This document shows, in pieces, positions 35,340 through 43,682 of a stretch of DNA of 43,682 nucleotides; within the stretch, counting starts at the first letter, position 1, and each line of letters begins with the position of its first letter. The DNA lies in contig JADGCL010000020.1 in NCBI GenBank assembly GCA_015229005.1, positions 1 through 43,682 on the forward strand. The letters run 5' to 3'. The position numbers and the translations under genes were made by a program. The notes beneath the pieces were generated by a model. The model ran no database searches and was not told the origin of the DNA. It saw nothing but the letters and a program-made list of their open reading frames with translations. The stretch is from Magnetococcales bacterium (GTDB lineage: Bacteria; Pseudomonadota; Magnetococcia; Magnetococcales; JADGCL01).

Positions 35340-38300
35340 ACCTCTCCACCTGGTCCATCCGCCATCCGATCCCGGCACTGCTCCTCTTCGGTCTCCTGAC
35401 CTTCCTCGGGGTAGGCGGCTTCCGCGCCCTGGGCATCCAGAGTTTCCCGGATATCGAGGTGCCGGTCATCACGGTTTCGGTCGGTCTGGAAGGGGCGGCA
35501 CCATCGCAGATGGAGAGCGAGGTGGCGCGCAAGATCGAGGATTCCCTGGCCACCCTCGGGGGAGTGGAACATATCCGCACCCGCCTGACCGACGGCTCGG
35601 CGGTCATTTCCGCCGAATTCACCATCGACAAGGACGCCGAAGTCGCCCTCAACGAGGTGCGCAACGCCGTCGACAGCATCCGCAACGACCTGCCTCAGGA
35701 TCTGACCAACCCGGTGGTCTCGAAAAAGACGACCAGCGGTCAACCGATCGTCGTCTTCGCGGTCGAATCCGCGACCCTCGATCCCCAGGATCTGACCTGG
35801 TTCGTCGACAATGACATGGCCAAGGCGATCCTCGCCGTGCGCGGCGTCGGTCGCTTCGCCCGGATCGGCGGCGTCGACCGCGAGATCCGCGTCGATCTCG
35901 ACCCCACGAACCTGGCGGCGCTCGGGGTGGGGGTGGCCGAGATCTCCCAGGGAGTGCGCCGGGTACAGCGGGACCTCTCGGGGGGACGGGGGGATGTCGG
36001 CGACACCATCCAGTCGCTCCGGACCCTGGGAGCGGTCGAACTGCCGGGACAACTGGAGGCCATCGAACTCCCCCTGGCCGGCGGTCGCCACCTGGCCCTG
36101 GGAGAGGTGGCGCGGGTCTCCGACGGGATCGCCGAACCAGCCTCCATGGCCTTTCTCGACGGTCGACCGGTGATCGCGGTCGAGGTCACCCGCACCCGAG
36201 GAACGAGCGAGGTGACGGTCGCCAAAGCAGTCAGAAAGGCGATGCAGGGCTTCCAGGAACGTCACCCGGAGGTCACCATCTCCGAGGCCTACAACACTGT
36301 CGGGCGGGTGTTGGACAATTACAATGGCTCGATGGAGCTGCTCTACGAGGGGGCGCTCCTCGCCATCATCGTCGTCTGGTGGTTCCTCGGCGACTGGCGG
36401 GCAACCCTGGTGTCGGCTGCGGCCCTGCCCCTCTCGATCCTCCCCACCTTCCTGGTGATGCAGGTGGCGGGATTCAGCCTCGACACCCTGACCCTCCTGG
36501 CCCTGGCGCTGGTGGTCGGCATTCTGGTGGACGACGCCATCGTCGAGATCGAAAACATCTCCCGCCACCTGAAGATGGGCAAGTCCCCCCGGAAGGCGGC
36601 GATGGAGGCGGTCGAGGAGATCGGCATCGCGGTGATCGCCACCACCCTGACCCTAGTCGCGGTCTTCCTCCCGACCGCCTTCATGGGTGGCGTTCCCGGC
36701 AAGTTCTTTCGCTCCTTCGGAGTCACCGCCGCAGCCGCGGTCCTGGCGTCGCTCCTGGTGGCACGACTCCTCACCCCGATGATGGCAGCCTTTTTCATGA
36801 GACCCCTGGGCCATGACCAGGGCCCGGGCAGATTGATGCGCGGCTACCTCGGCCTGGTGCGCCGCTGCCTCGCCTGGAGGTCGCTGACGGTGGCTCTGGC
36901 CCTGGCCCTTTTCGCCGGGTCTCTCATGCTCATCCCATTGATCCCAAAGGGGTTCATCCCGGTCGCCGATCGGGCCCAGTCGACGGTGACCCTGGAGCTG
37001 GCCCCGGGGAGCCGCCTGGAGGATACCCGGGAAATGACGGCCAGAGCCGTGACGATTCTCCGCACCATCCCCGAGGTGACCAGCGTCTTCGCGGCAGTGG
37101 GGGCGGCGGCCAACGCCGATCAGGGACCGCTGGGCGGGGGCTCCTCCGCCGACGTCCGCAAGGCGACGCTCACCGTCAACCTGACCCATCGTCTCGATCG
37201 CGACCGCAAGCAGGTCGCCATCGAGGACGAGTTCCGCGCCCGCCTCAGGACCCTGCCCGGGGTTCGGATCGGGATCATCTCCGGCGAACCGGGGGCCAAG
37301 CTGAAGGTGACCCTCGCCAGCGACGACGCCGACGCCCTCTCCACCGCCATGCGGGCGGTGGAGAAGGAACTCCGCGGACTCCCCGGTCTCGGCAATCTCA
37401 CCTCCTCGGAGAATCTGCAGCGCCCGGAGATCCACCTGGTCGTCGACCACGCCCGAGCCGCCGATCTGGGGGTAACCACCGAGGCCATCGCCCAGAGCGT
37501 GCGTCTGGCGACCGCCGGAGATTTCCGGGTGCAACTGCCCAAGTTGAACCTGCCACAGCGGCAGGTTCCGATCCGCATCCGCCTGGAGCGGCCTTTCCGC
37601 GAGGATCCGGACGCCATCGGGCAACTGCCGCTGGTGGTCGGCGGCGCGACGATCCCCCTGGAGGCGGTGGCCTCGATCCGCCTGGCGAGCGGTCCGGCGC
37701 AGATCGATCGCCTGGACCGGGTGCGGAATGCCTCGATCGACGTGGAGTTGGGCGACCGGGTGATCGGCGAGGTGACGGAAGAGGCCGAGGCGCTGCCGGC
37801 GATGCGGAACCTGCCGCCGACGGTCGCCCATCCGGTCGAGGGAGATCAGCAGCGGATGGCGGAGCTGTTCGGCAGTTTCGCCACGGCGATGCTGATCGGG
37901 ATCGGCTGCATCTACGTCGTCCTGGTGCTCCTCTTCCACGACTTTCTCCAGCCCGCGACCATCCTCCTGGCCTTGCCGCTCTCGATCGGCGGTGCCTTCC
38001 TCGCCCTCCTCCTGACGGGAAATGCCTTCTCCATGCCGGCCATCATCGGCATCCTGATGCTGATGGGGATCGTGACCAAGAATTCCATCCTGCTCGTCGA
38101 TTACGCCATCATGGCGCGCAACCGCCTCGGCATGGAGCGGAGTCAGGCCATCGTCGATGCCTGCCACAAACGGGCGCGGCCCATCCTGATGACCACGATC
38201 GCGATGGTCGCGGGGATGATGCCGGTGGCGCTCGGGCTCGGCGCGGAACCGAGCTTCCGGGCGCCGATGGCCCTGGTGGTGATCGGCGGCCTCCTCACCT

Positions 38301-38404
38301 CGACCCTGCTTTCGCTCCTGGTGATCCCGGTGGTCTTCACCTACGTCGACGACCTGATGAACCTGTTCAAGGCATTGGGACGCCGGCTGGCGCGGGCCGA
38401 TTGA
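35336..38404 (+). CDS. RND efflux pump, hydrophobe/amphiphile (HAE1) type inner-membrane transporter
   Basis: 1022 residues, the usual size of AcrB/MexB-type proton-driven pumps. The N-terminus is [20 protein letters not shown] (TM1), followed by the porter domain ([30 protein letters not shown]). TM4 carries the proton-relay pair D399-D400 in [17 protein letters not shown]. Later motifs are [14 protein letters not shown], a second porter repeat ([17 protein letters not shown]) and the closing [41 protein letters not shown]. The substrate (drug, metal or lipid-like) cannot be told; the Asp pair and length favour organic amphiphiles over heavy metals. The ATG at 35336 overlaps the adaptor stop. 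No outer-membrane TolC-type gene follows. Confidence 0.95.
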   Translation: MNLSTWSIRHPIPALLLFGLLTFLGVGGFRALGIQSFPDIEVPVITVSVGLEGAAPSQMESEVARKIEDSLATLGGVEHIRTRLTDGSAVISAEFTIDKDAEVALNEVRNAVDSIRNDLPQDLTNPVVSKKTTSGQPIVVFAVESATLDPQDLTWFVDNDMAKAILAVRGVGRFARIGGVDREIRVDLDPTNLAALGVGVAEISQGVRRVQRDLSGGRGDVGDTIQSLRTLGAVELPGQLEAIELPLAGGRHLALGEVARVSDGIAEPASMAFLDGRPVIAVEVTRTRGTSEVTVAKAVRKAMQGFQERHPEVTISEAYNTVGRVLDNYNGSMELLYEGALLAIIVVWWFLGDWRATLVSAAALPLSILPTFLVMQVAGFSLDTLTLLALALVVGILVDDAIVEIENISRHLKMGKSPRKAAMEAVEEIGIAVIATTLTLVAVFLPTAFMGGVPGKFFRSFGVTAAAAVLASLLVARLLTPMMAAFFMRPLGHDQGPGRLMRGYLGLVRRCLAWRSLTVALALALFAGSLMLIPLIPKGFIPVADRAQSTVTLELAPGSRLEDTREMTARAVTILRTIPEVTSVFAAVGAAANADQGPLGGGSSADVRKATLTVNLTHRLDRDRKQVAIEDEFRARLRTLPGVRIGIISGEPGAKLKVTLASDDADALSTAMRAVEKELRGLPGLGNLTSSENLQRPEIHLVVDHARAADLGVTTEAIAQSVRLATAGDFRVQLPKLNLPQRQVPIRIRLERPFREDPDAIGQLPLVVGGATIPLEAVASIRLASGPAQIDRLDRVRNASIDVELGDRVIGEVTEEAEALPAMRNLPPTVAHPVEGDQQRMAELFGSFATAMLIGIGCIYVVLVLLFHDFLQPATILLALPLSIGGAFLALLLTGNAFSMPAIIGILMLMGIVTKNSILLVDYAIMARNRLGMERSQAIVDACHKRARPILMTTIAMVAGMMPVALGLGAEPSFRAPMALVVIGGLLTSTLLSLLVIPVVFTYVDDLMNLFKALGRRLARAD

Positions 38405-38464
38405 CGCCCTCCCATCAAGCCGGTGTACATCAAGCTGTTTCTGCAATTGATCGGGGAGTAGCCA

Positions 38465-38815
38465 ATGGACGAACTGAAGCTGGGCCAGTACCCATTCGAA
38501 ATCCGGCCCCTCGCTCCAGAGGAAGGTGGCGGTTACCTGATCAGCTTCCCGGATTTCACACAGTGCATCGCCGATGGCGAAACTCCGGAAGATGCCATAC
38601 AGAATGGTCGGGATGCCCTGAAATCGGTCATCCTCACGTTGATGGAATTTGGCGATCCTGTCCCAGAACCGTTTTCCGGCGGCGCGGCATCCGGAAAATT
38701 CGTCACCCGGGTTCCGAAGAATCTGCACGCCAAGCTGGCGACCAGGGCTCGAGCCGAAGGGGTCAGCATGAATGCCCTGGTCACGTCGATTCTGGCCGAG
38801 CATGTGGGGAGGTGA
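38465..38815 (+). CDS. HicB-family antitoxin-like protein, apparently without HicA
   Basis: 116 residues. The N-terminal half has the HicB partial RNase-H-like fold with EEGGGYLISFPDFTQCIADGETPEDAIQNGRDAL. The C-terminal third (KFVTRVPKNLHAKLATRARAEGVSMNALVTSIL) is a ribbon-helix-helix DNA-binding domain. HicB normally neutralises the small mRNA-cleaving toxin HicA and represses its own operon. No HicA-like gene (about 60-80 residues, with a GSHH-type motif) is found in the 60 bases before or 149 bases after, on either strand. The ATG at 38465 follows GGGGAG. It may be a solitary regulator or the remnant of a lost pair. Confidence 0.85.
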   Translation: MDELKLGQYPFEIRPLAPEEGGGYLISFPDFTQCIADGETPEDAIQNGRDALKSVILTLMEFGDPVPEPFSGGAASGKFVTRVPKNLHAKLATRARAEGVSMNALVTSILAEHVGR

Positions 38816-38964
38816 CGACGTCCCAACTCCAATGCTCCCATACCGGCAGCGGACCATTCCCCCCCTAGCAGACTGTTTGACGCCCTCCTTCCCCCCCAGT
38901 CGAAGGCTCGTCGGTGCGCCAAACGGCATATCGCCCGTTCTTTGCCGGTTCGGGTGTTTTGGCT

Positions 38965-39630
38965 TCACTCGGATTTTTCCACCGGCAGGTTGGCCTTGCC
39001 CCACTCCGGAAATCCCTCTTCCAGCCGCCGGGCGGCGAATCCCTTTTCCCGCAGGTGCGCCACCGCCTCGAAGGAGAGGACGCACCACGCCCCCCGGCAA
39101 TAGGCCACCACCTCCCGATCCGGCGGCAGTTCGTGCAGGCGCCGCTCCAGCTCCCGCAGGGGAATATTGAAGGATTTCGGCAAATGACCCGCCGCGTACT
39201 CCTCGCGCGGGCGTACATCGAGCACCGTCACCGTTCCCTCCCGCATCCGCTCCAGAAGCGCCTCCCGGGGCAGCGGTTCCATGCCGTCCCGGCAGAGCAG
39301 GAAGCTGCGGATCAGCTCCTCCACCTCCCCCAAGTGGCGCTCCGCCAGGCGCCGGATCACCCCCATCAGGGTGATCACCTCCGGATCGGAAAGCCGGTAG
39401 TGGACATAGACCCCCTCCTTGCGGCTCGCCACCAGCCCGGCGTGGCGCAACTGCTGCAAGTGTTTCGAGGTGTTGGCCACCGACAGACCCGTCAGTTGCG
39501 CCAGGGACTCCACGCTCCTCTCCCCCTGGGCGAGATATTCCAGCATCGCCAGGCGGTGTCCCTGACCCACCGCCTTGCCGATACGCGCCAGATGGTCGAA
39601 AAGCTCCTGTTTGAACAAAAGAGTTGACAT
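38965..39630 (-). CDS. ArsR-family transcriptional regulator fused to a rhodanese domain
   Basis: 221 residues. Residues 8-100 are an ArsR winged helix (GHRLAMLEYLAQGERSVESL, LSVANTSKHLQQLRHAGLV, VYVHYRLSDPEV). Residues 125-215 form a rhodanese domain with VTVLDVRPREEYAAGHLPKS and the active loop C178-R-G-A-W-C183. The ArsR metal motif ELCVCDL is absent. A persulfide on C178, or a C178-C183 tetrasulfide-like link, could therefore be the signal, as in sulfide-responsive ArsR proteins (inference from family knowledge). It is divergent from the redox operon, whose promoter region carries repeats likely bound by it. The ATG is at 39628-39630. Confidence 0.9.
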   Translation of the reverse strand: MSTLLFKQELFDHLARIGKAVGQGHRLAMLEYLAQGERSVESLAQLTGLSVANTSKHLQQLRHAGLVASRKEGVYVHYRLSDPEVITLMGVIRRLAERHLGEVEELIRSFLLCRDGMEPLPREALLERMREGTVTVLDVRPREEYAAGHLPKSFNIPLRELERRLHELPPDREVVAYCRGAWCVLSFEAVAHLREKGFAARRLEEGFPEWGKANLPVEKSE

Positions 39631-39644
39631 GGCAGCTCACTGTC

Positions 39645-39680
39645 TGGTTGAATCTCTATAAACCAATTGGTTGAATATAG
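39645..39680. promoter_or_regulatory. Operator-like repeats in the divergent ArsR-rhodanese/redox promoter
   Basis: TGGTTGAAT occurs at 39645-39653 and 39668-39676, 23 bases apart, and a 12-base perfect palindrome AACCAATTGGTT lies at 39661-39672. The arms extend imperfectly as CTATA/TATAG. The two TTGAAT hexamers are 17 bases apart and could themselves be the -35 and -10 of the rightward promoter, so a bound regulator would block it. ArsR proteins typically bind such inverted repeats over their own promoter. Confidence 0.6.
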
Positions 39681-39772
39681 GTCCCCGGGCCACATTCGCT
39701 CCCGTTCGCGGGGCAGACCCCATGGGGAGCATGAATACCTTCACGCCGACGCCTTGACCAGGGAGGATGCGG

Positions 39773-40975
39773 GTGACGAACACGAACACCGGAGCCGGGG
39801 AGAGGCTCCGCCCGGAACGCCGACCGCGTCCGGCACGCCTCATGCCCGTGGCTCAGCAGCGCTCCCTGGCGGGGCGCTATCCCTTGTGGGTCAAGGGGCT
39901 CTCGCTGCTCGCCTTCGCCTGGGCCTTCCTCGGCTGGCTCAACGAGGTCTGGTTCTACAGGTTCGACAACACCCTCTGGCTCAATCGCTACACCGAATAC
40001 GTGATCATCGTCGCCTTCGGCCTCTGGCGCCTCGCCGCCGAGAAAAACCCCTATACCCGCCGGCGCCTGACGATCCTGGTCGCCAACGTCGCGGTGTTGT
40101 GGTGGCTCCTCCCGTGGGCCTTTCCCTTCATCGAACCGTATGTCGGCTATCTCTCGGGACTCCCCGTCTTTCCCTCCCTGCACACCCCCGGGACCCTGAC
40201 CTTCCTGCTGGTGCTGGGGGCGGTGTTCCTCTTCGGGCGACGGGTGATCTGCGGCTGGAACTGCCCCTGCGTCGCGATCCGCGAGGTGGTCGGATTCCCC
40301 TTCCGCCAGGCGGACCACCTCCCCCGGGGAAAACGGGCCTGGCGCTGGCGGCATCTCAAATGGCTCTGGTTCGCCCTCTATCTGGGGGCGATGGTGGCCA
40401 TGACCCGCCCGGCCAACAACGTCACCGCCGGTTATCTGGGATTTTTCGCCATGGCGGTGGCGCTGCCCTACTTCACCACCCTGCTCCTGTCACCCTGGAT
40501 CGGCAACCGCGGCTACTGCCGCTTCCTCTGCCCCTACGGGGCCACCTTCGGCTTGCTGAACAGGGTGGGGATGTTCCGCATCGACTACGACGCCGTCACC
40601 TGCACCAAGTGCGGGCTCTGTGAAAAGGTGTGCGACATGGGCATCCCGGTGTGGACGATGGGAGCCGCGCGGGGGAAAATCGACACCACCGAGTGCATGG
40701 GCTGCGGTCGCTGCGTCACCGAATGTCCCGCCGGGAGTCTGGCCTTCCGCGACGTGCGCAACCTGCCGTGGCCCGCCCTGCGGCAGGATCGGGAACACCT
40801 GCGGCAACGGACCGACCCGGGCCTCGCCGCCCCCCGCCGGCGGGCGATCCTCTACGTCTTGACGCTGGGAGCGGCCCTGGCGGGCGGATGGCACTTTTCC
40901 GGGTTGGTCGGCAGCGGCGCCGAGTTGATCGATGACCTGGGGGTCCTATGCGGTTTGCCCATCTCCACCTGGTAG
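39773..40975 (+). CDS. NapH/NosR-like polyferredoxin membrane protein
   Basis: About 400 residues. Five or six hydrophobic segments (WVKGLSLLAFAWAFLGWL, LTILVANVAVLWWLLPWAF and others) are joined to two cytoplasmic-type Cys-Pro motifs, CGWNCPC and CRFLCPYG, and two [4Fe-4S] sets, CTKCGLCEKVCDMG and CMGCGRCVTECP. This is the architecture of NapH/NosR/RdxA-type proteins that move electrons across the inner membrane between quinol and periplasmic cytochromes. The GTG at 39773 has GGGAGG six bases upstream; an ATG at 39767 touches that ribosome site and is less likely. The gene overlaps the octaheme cytochrome by 28 bases, so they are translated together, and its electrons probably go to, or come from, that cytochrome. 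Confidence 0.88.
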   Translation: MTNTNTGAGERLRPERRPRPARLMPVAQQRSLAGRYPLWVKGLSLLAFAWAFLGWLNEVWFYRFDNTLWLNRYTEYVIIVAFGLWRLAAEKNPYTRRRLTILVANVAVLWWLLPWAFPFIEPYVGYLSGLPVFPSLHTPGTLTFLLVLGAVFLFGRRVICGWNCPCVAIREVVGFPFRQADHLPRGKRAWRWRHLKWLWFALYLGAMVAMTRPANNVTAGYLGFFAMAVALPYFTTLLLSPWIGNRGYCRFLCPYGATFGLLNRVGMFRIDYDAVTCTKCGLCEKVCDMGIPVWTMGAARGKIDTTECMGCGRCVTECPAGSLAFRDVRNLPWPALRQDREHLRQRTDPGLAAPRRRAILYVLTLGAALAGGWHFSGLVGSGAELIDDLGVLCGLPISTW

Positions 40976-42279
40976 CCCTGTTGTTCCTCTGCCCTGCGGC
41001 GGGGTGGTCGGGACTGCCGGAAAACGCCCGGGGCAGCGGCGAAAATGCCGGCCACTGGCAGCCCGACCCCATGCACGAATACTGGGATCCGGGAACCTAT
41101 CACCAGCCGGAAACCGGACCGATGGCGGGGCGGTTCCAGGGCGAGGAGTGCCTGGAGTGCCACACCGTCGTCACCCCCGGAATCGTCAGGGATTGGCGAG
41201 AGAGCCGCCACGCGAAAAGCGCCCCGCCGGTCCTCTGCCCCGCCTGCCATGGCGAGGACCACCAGAAGCTCCGCCTCCCCACCCCCCGCACCTGCGGCGA
41301 ATGTCACCCCCGGAGAGTGGCGCAAATGGAGGAGGAGAAAAAATACGGCTTCCCCGGCCACGCCCTCGCCATGGAGCGTGCGGTGGACAGCAAACATTTC
41401 GCCGACAAGCCCAAGGCCGAGGTCGCATCCTGCCTGCAGTGCCATTCGGTGGCGACGAAATGCGATTCCTGCCACACCCGCCATCGCTTCGACCCGGCGG
41501 AGGCGCGGCGGCCCGAGGCCTGCCTCACCTGTCACAGCGGCCCGCCCCATCCCGATGACGAGGCCTATTTCGCCTCGCCCCACGGCCAGCGATACCTCCA
41601 GGAGGGAAGCACCTGGGACTGGAGTCGACCGCTCCGGAAGGGCCATTACCCGACCCCCACCTGCGCCTACTGCCACATGAAGGACGGCAACCATCAGGTC
41701 GCGGACAAGGCGGTCTGGAAATTCGGCATCCGCGAGATCAACCCGCGCACCGCCGAAAACACGATCAAACGCAAGCGCTGGCTCTCCACCTGCGCCGACT
41801 GCCATCCCCCGGAGGTCGCCCGCCTCTTCTTTCGCGAACTGGATACGGAACGCCGGCAGGCCTGGGGCAAACTCTACGGTGTCGAGGGGCTGCTCAAGGC
41901 CCTGCGCGGCGAGGCCCTCCTGCGCCCCTCGGCCAGGGAACGTCCTCCCTACCCCATGGATCTCATGGCCCGTCTGTTCCCCAGGGAGCGCATCGGCTTC
42001 TACGAGGGCCAGGCCTCGGCCTTCTACAACGTCGGGGCCATCGAGCGGGACTATTTCGAGATGTGGTACTTCGACAACCTCGGCGCCTTCAAGGGGATGG
42101 CCCACGGGGCGAAAGAGATGTCCCGCCGCTTCCACGAACGCCTCGACGCCGAGGCCCGGGCCATCGCCGCCAAGGCACGACACCTGCGGGAGGGGAAAGG
42201 GGCGGGAACGGCGGAAGTGGACCTCGCCCCCATCTGGATGGATGGGGAATATACCCGGTTCAACCGGGACAACAACTGA
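40948..42279 (+). CDS. Octaheme c-type cytochrome, hydroxylamine-oxidoreductase-like
   Basis: 443 residues, with a signal peptide at residues 1-20 (FAHLHLVALLFLCPAAGWS), so periplasmic. Eight CxxCH heme sites begin at C68, C97, C116, C162, C172, C192, C239 and C282. After them a 150-residue helical C-terminus contains AFYNVGAIERDYFEMWYFDN and LGAFKGMAHGAKEMSRRF, resembling the helical tail of HAO-family octaheme proteins. Members oxidise hydroxylamine, reduce nitrite or act on sulfur compounds; whether a Tyr crosslinks a heme, as in true HAO, cannot be told. With rhodanese proteins on both sides and no nitrogen gene in view, a sulfur substrate is at least as likely (inference). It overlaps the upstream Fe-S gene by 28 bases. 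Confidence 0.9.
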   Translation: MRFAHLHLVALLFLCPAAGWSGLPENARGSGENAGHWQPDPMHEYWDPGTYHQPETGPMAGRFQGEECLECHTVVTPGIVRDWRESRHAKSAPPVLCPACHGEDHQKLRLPTPRTCGECHPRRVAQMEEEKKYGFPGHALAMERAVDSKHFADKPKAEVASCLQCHSVATKCDSCHTRHRFDPAEARRPEACLTCHSGPPHPDDEAYFASPHGQRYLQEGSTWDWSRPLRKGHYPTPTCAYCHMKDGNHQVADKAVWKFGIREINPRTAENTIKRKRWLSTCADCHPPEVARLFFRELDTERRQAWGKLYGVEGLLKALRGEALLRPSARERPPYPMDLMARLFPRERIGFYEGQASAFYNVGAIERDYFEMWYFDNLGAFKGMAHGAKEMSRRFHERLDAEARAIAAKARHLREGKGAGTAEVDLAPIWMDGEYTRFNRDNN

Positions 42280-42343
42280 AGGAGCCCGGCGCAACACGGG
42301 CTTCGCCGTCACCCCGATCGATCGCTTGCCGGAGGCCTCGTCA

Positions 42344-43351
42344 ATGGACACCCCGAACACCACCCCCCCCGCTCCCGCCGCCGCACGACGGACCGGGTTC
42401 CTGCGCCTGGCCGCCCTCCTGCTCCTGGCGGCAACCATCGCCCTGAGCGTTCACTTCCGGGAGTCCCTCGATCCCGCCCGGTGGGAGGCCTGGATCACGG
42501 AATGGGGAGTGGCGGGCATGGGACTCTTCGTCCTCTTCTACGCCATCGCCACGGTTCTGTTCCTGCCGGGATCGCTCCTCACCCTGGCGGGAGGGGCCTT
42601 GTTCGGCCCCTGGCTCGGGGGCATCCTGAGTCTCGCCGGGGCCACCTTCGGAGCCGGACTCGCCTTCCTCATCGCCCGGCATCTGGCCGGCGACTGGGTG
42701 GCACGCCGGGCGGGGGGCATGGCGGGTCGCCTCCTGGCAGGAGTGGAGGCGGAGGGGTGGCGCTTCGTCGCCTTCGTCCGCCTGGTGCCGATCTTCCCCT
42801 TCAACCTGCTCAACTATGCCCTGGGGTTGACGCGCCTCCGCCTCGGGCCATACCTCCTCTCCTCCCTGATCTGCATGGCCCCCGGGGGATTGGCCTATGC
42901 CTGGCTGGGGTACGCCGGCAAAGAGGCGGCAAGCGGCAGCGCCGATACGATTCGCGCCGGAATGTGGTCCCTGGGGCTGCTGGCGGTGGCGCTCCTCATC
43001 CCCCGCTGGGTGAAACAGGCGCGGGAGGCCAAGCGCCACCTCACCACCAGCCGCCTGCGGGAGATGCTGACCGCCGGGGAAAACCTGGTCGTGCTCGATG
43101 TCCGCGATGCGGTCGATTTCTCCGGGGAGAACGGTCACCTCCCCGGTTCGCTCAACATCCCCCTGCCCGAACTGGATCGCCGCCTGGAGGAGGTGCGCCG
43201 ACTGGGGCGGCCCGTGGCCATCCTCTGCCACACGGATCGTCGCTCCAAGGTGGCCTTCCGCAAGCTGGACTCCCTCGGCATCGGCCCGACCTATCTGGTC
43301 CTGGGCGGCATCAAGCAGTGGCGGCAGGAGGGGTTCCCCGTCGTCCGGTGA
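42344..43351 (+). CDS. TVP38/TMEM64 (VTT) membrane protein fused to a C-terminal rhodanese domain
   Basis: 335 residues. Residues 15-225 are a VTT/DedA-like membrane domain: FLPGSLLTLAGGALFGPWLG, GAGLAFLIARHLAGDW, and the FVRLVPIFPFNLLNYALGLT signature, with about six hydrophobic segments. Residues 240-335 are a rhodanese domain (LVVLDVRDAVDFSGENGHLP, SLNIPLPELDRRLEEV) with active cysteine C295 in CHTDRRS. The frame is open upstream inside the cytochrome gene, but the ATG at 42344 has GGAGG eight bases before it and a proper start. VTT proteins act on lipids or small solutes; the fusion suggests membrane handling of a sulfur species. It lies 64 bases after the octaheme gene. Confidence 0.9.
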   Translation: MDTPNTTPPAPAAARRTGFLRLAALLLLAATIALSVHFRESLDPARWEAWITEWGVAGMGLFVLFYAIATVLFLPGSLLTLAGGALFGPWLGGILSLAGATFGAGLAFLIARHLAGDWVARRAGGMAGRLLAGVEAEGWRFVAFVRLVPIFPFNLLNYALGLTRLRLGPYLLSSLICMAPGGLAYAWLGYAGKEAASGSADTIRAGMWSLGLLAVALLIPRWVKQAREAKRHLTTSRLREMLTAGENLVVLDVRDAVDFSGENGHLPGSLNIPLPELDRRLEEVRRLGRPVAILCHTDRRSKVAFRKLDSLGIGPTYLVLGGIKQWRQEGFPVVR

Positions 43352-43407
43352 GGAACCAACCACACGAGGAAGTGTGAGATGCTGTTTTGAACAAGGGTGA
43401 TCGGGAA

Positions 43408-43682
43408 TGAAACTGTCGATTACGATGGCCACCTTCTGGCTGCTCTTCGCACTCGACGCGGCAGCCGCCGACGACTGGTCGGATTGCCTCTCCTGTCACC
43501 GGGAGCGGGATGCCGCCCTGGTCGCGGCGTGGGAACAAGACCGCCACAACACCCCCGAAATCACTTGCCGCTCCTGCCACGGCAGCGACCACGACGGTCG
43601 CATGGCCGCCCGCTCCCGCCGCCAGGAGGCCTGCACCGATGCGGGCTGTCACCACCGGGAGAACGGCAGCCACGCCCTCTCC
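43408..43682 (+). CDS. Multiheme c-type cytochrome (partial, N-terminal part)
   Basis: 91 residues are seen before the window ends. A signal peptide (MKLSITMATFWLLFALDAAAA) precedes two normal heme motifs, CLSCH (C27) and CRSCH (C54), and a third with longer spacing, C76-TDAG-C81-H82 (CX4CH). CX4CH sites occur in some tetraheme and larger cytochromes. The His-rich segments between (HNTPEI, SDHDG) supply likely axial ligands. The ATG at 43408 has AAGGG nine bases upstream, 56 bases after the VTT-rhodanese gene, so it belongs to the same operon and may be the electron carrier for the octaheme protein. The family cannot be fixed without the rest. Confidence 0.85.

Noticed and set aside
31902..35378. 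Two overlapping open frames of more than 1100 codons on opposite strands
   Set aside because: Each contains one real gene (the chemoreceptor on minus, the RND adaptor on plus). The remainder of each frame is only the GC-rich shadow of the other gene, lacking domains; proper starts with ribosome sites exist at 33773 and 34038.

Overview
The window is GC-rich, densely coded DNA from a Gram-negative bacterium, most likely a pseudomonadotal chromosome, possibly a deep-branching alphaproteobacterial or Magnetococcia-like lineage. That placement is an inference from hisA-hisF, a dnaG-rpoD block, RND efflux, outer-membrane-type polysaccharide genes of the exosortase-A-associated kind, chemotaxis and multiheme cytochromes; no rRNA is present to settle it.

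Layout. 1-1727 (minus): a carboxymuconolactone-decarboxylase/Rieske fusion, hisA and the start of hisF. 1728-2233: a G-rich non-coding stretch with a four-tract G-run motif and three 30-bp repeats. 2234-6278 (plus): dnaG, rpoD and a CAU-anticodon tRNA. 6459-7913 (minus): selO. 8475-11590: a PilZ protein, convergent with a Ser/Thr kinase fused to an FGE-sulfatase-like domain, preceded by a small membrane protein. 12069-16947: a rhodanese, then on the minus strand a cyclic-nucleotide-binding ABC exporter followed by a TPR/class III cyclase protein. 17106-17951 (plus): three copies of a promoter-plus-hairpin unit that look like tandem small-RNA genes. 17937-20780 (minus): a small ArdA-like protein, zapE with an N-terminal membrane extension, and a znuB-type permease. 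20989-27488 (minus): a polysaccharide block (sugar-phosphate transferase, O-glycosylation ligase, glycosyltransferase, large composite sugar-processing protein). 27858-31890: a hybrid sensor kinase convergent with another glycosyltransferase. 31902-33773 (minus): a heme-binding chemoreceptor. 34038-38404 (plus): an RND adaptor/pump pair overlapping by ATGA. 38465: an orphan HicB-like antitoxin. 38965-43682: an ArsR-rhodanese regulator divergent from a redox operon (NapH/NosR-like Fe-S membrane protein, octaheme cytochrome, TVP38-rhodanese fusion, further cytochrome c cut by the window end).

The strongest candidates for something undescribed are: (1) the three paralogous small RNAs, each with a sigma-70 promoter of exactly 17-bp spacing, a 12-bp outer helix and an invariant C8 loop; (2) the ArsR-rhodanese/octaheme/Fe-S/TVP38-rhodanese operon; (3) the pairing of a cyclase with a cyclic-nucleotide-gated-looking ABC exporter; (4) a dispersed multi-hairpin intergenic element present in at least four places, with base-pair-preserving differences between copies.
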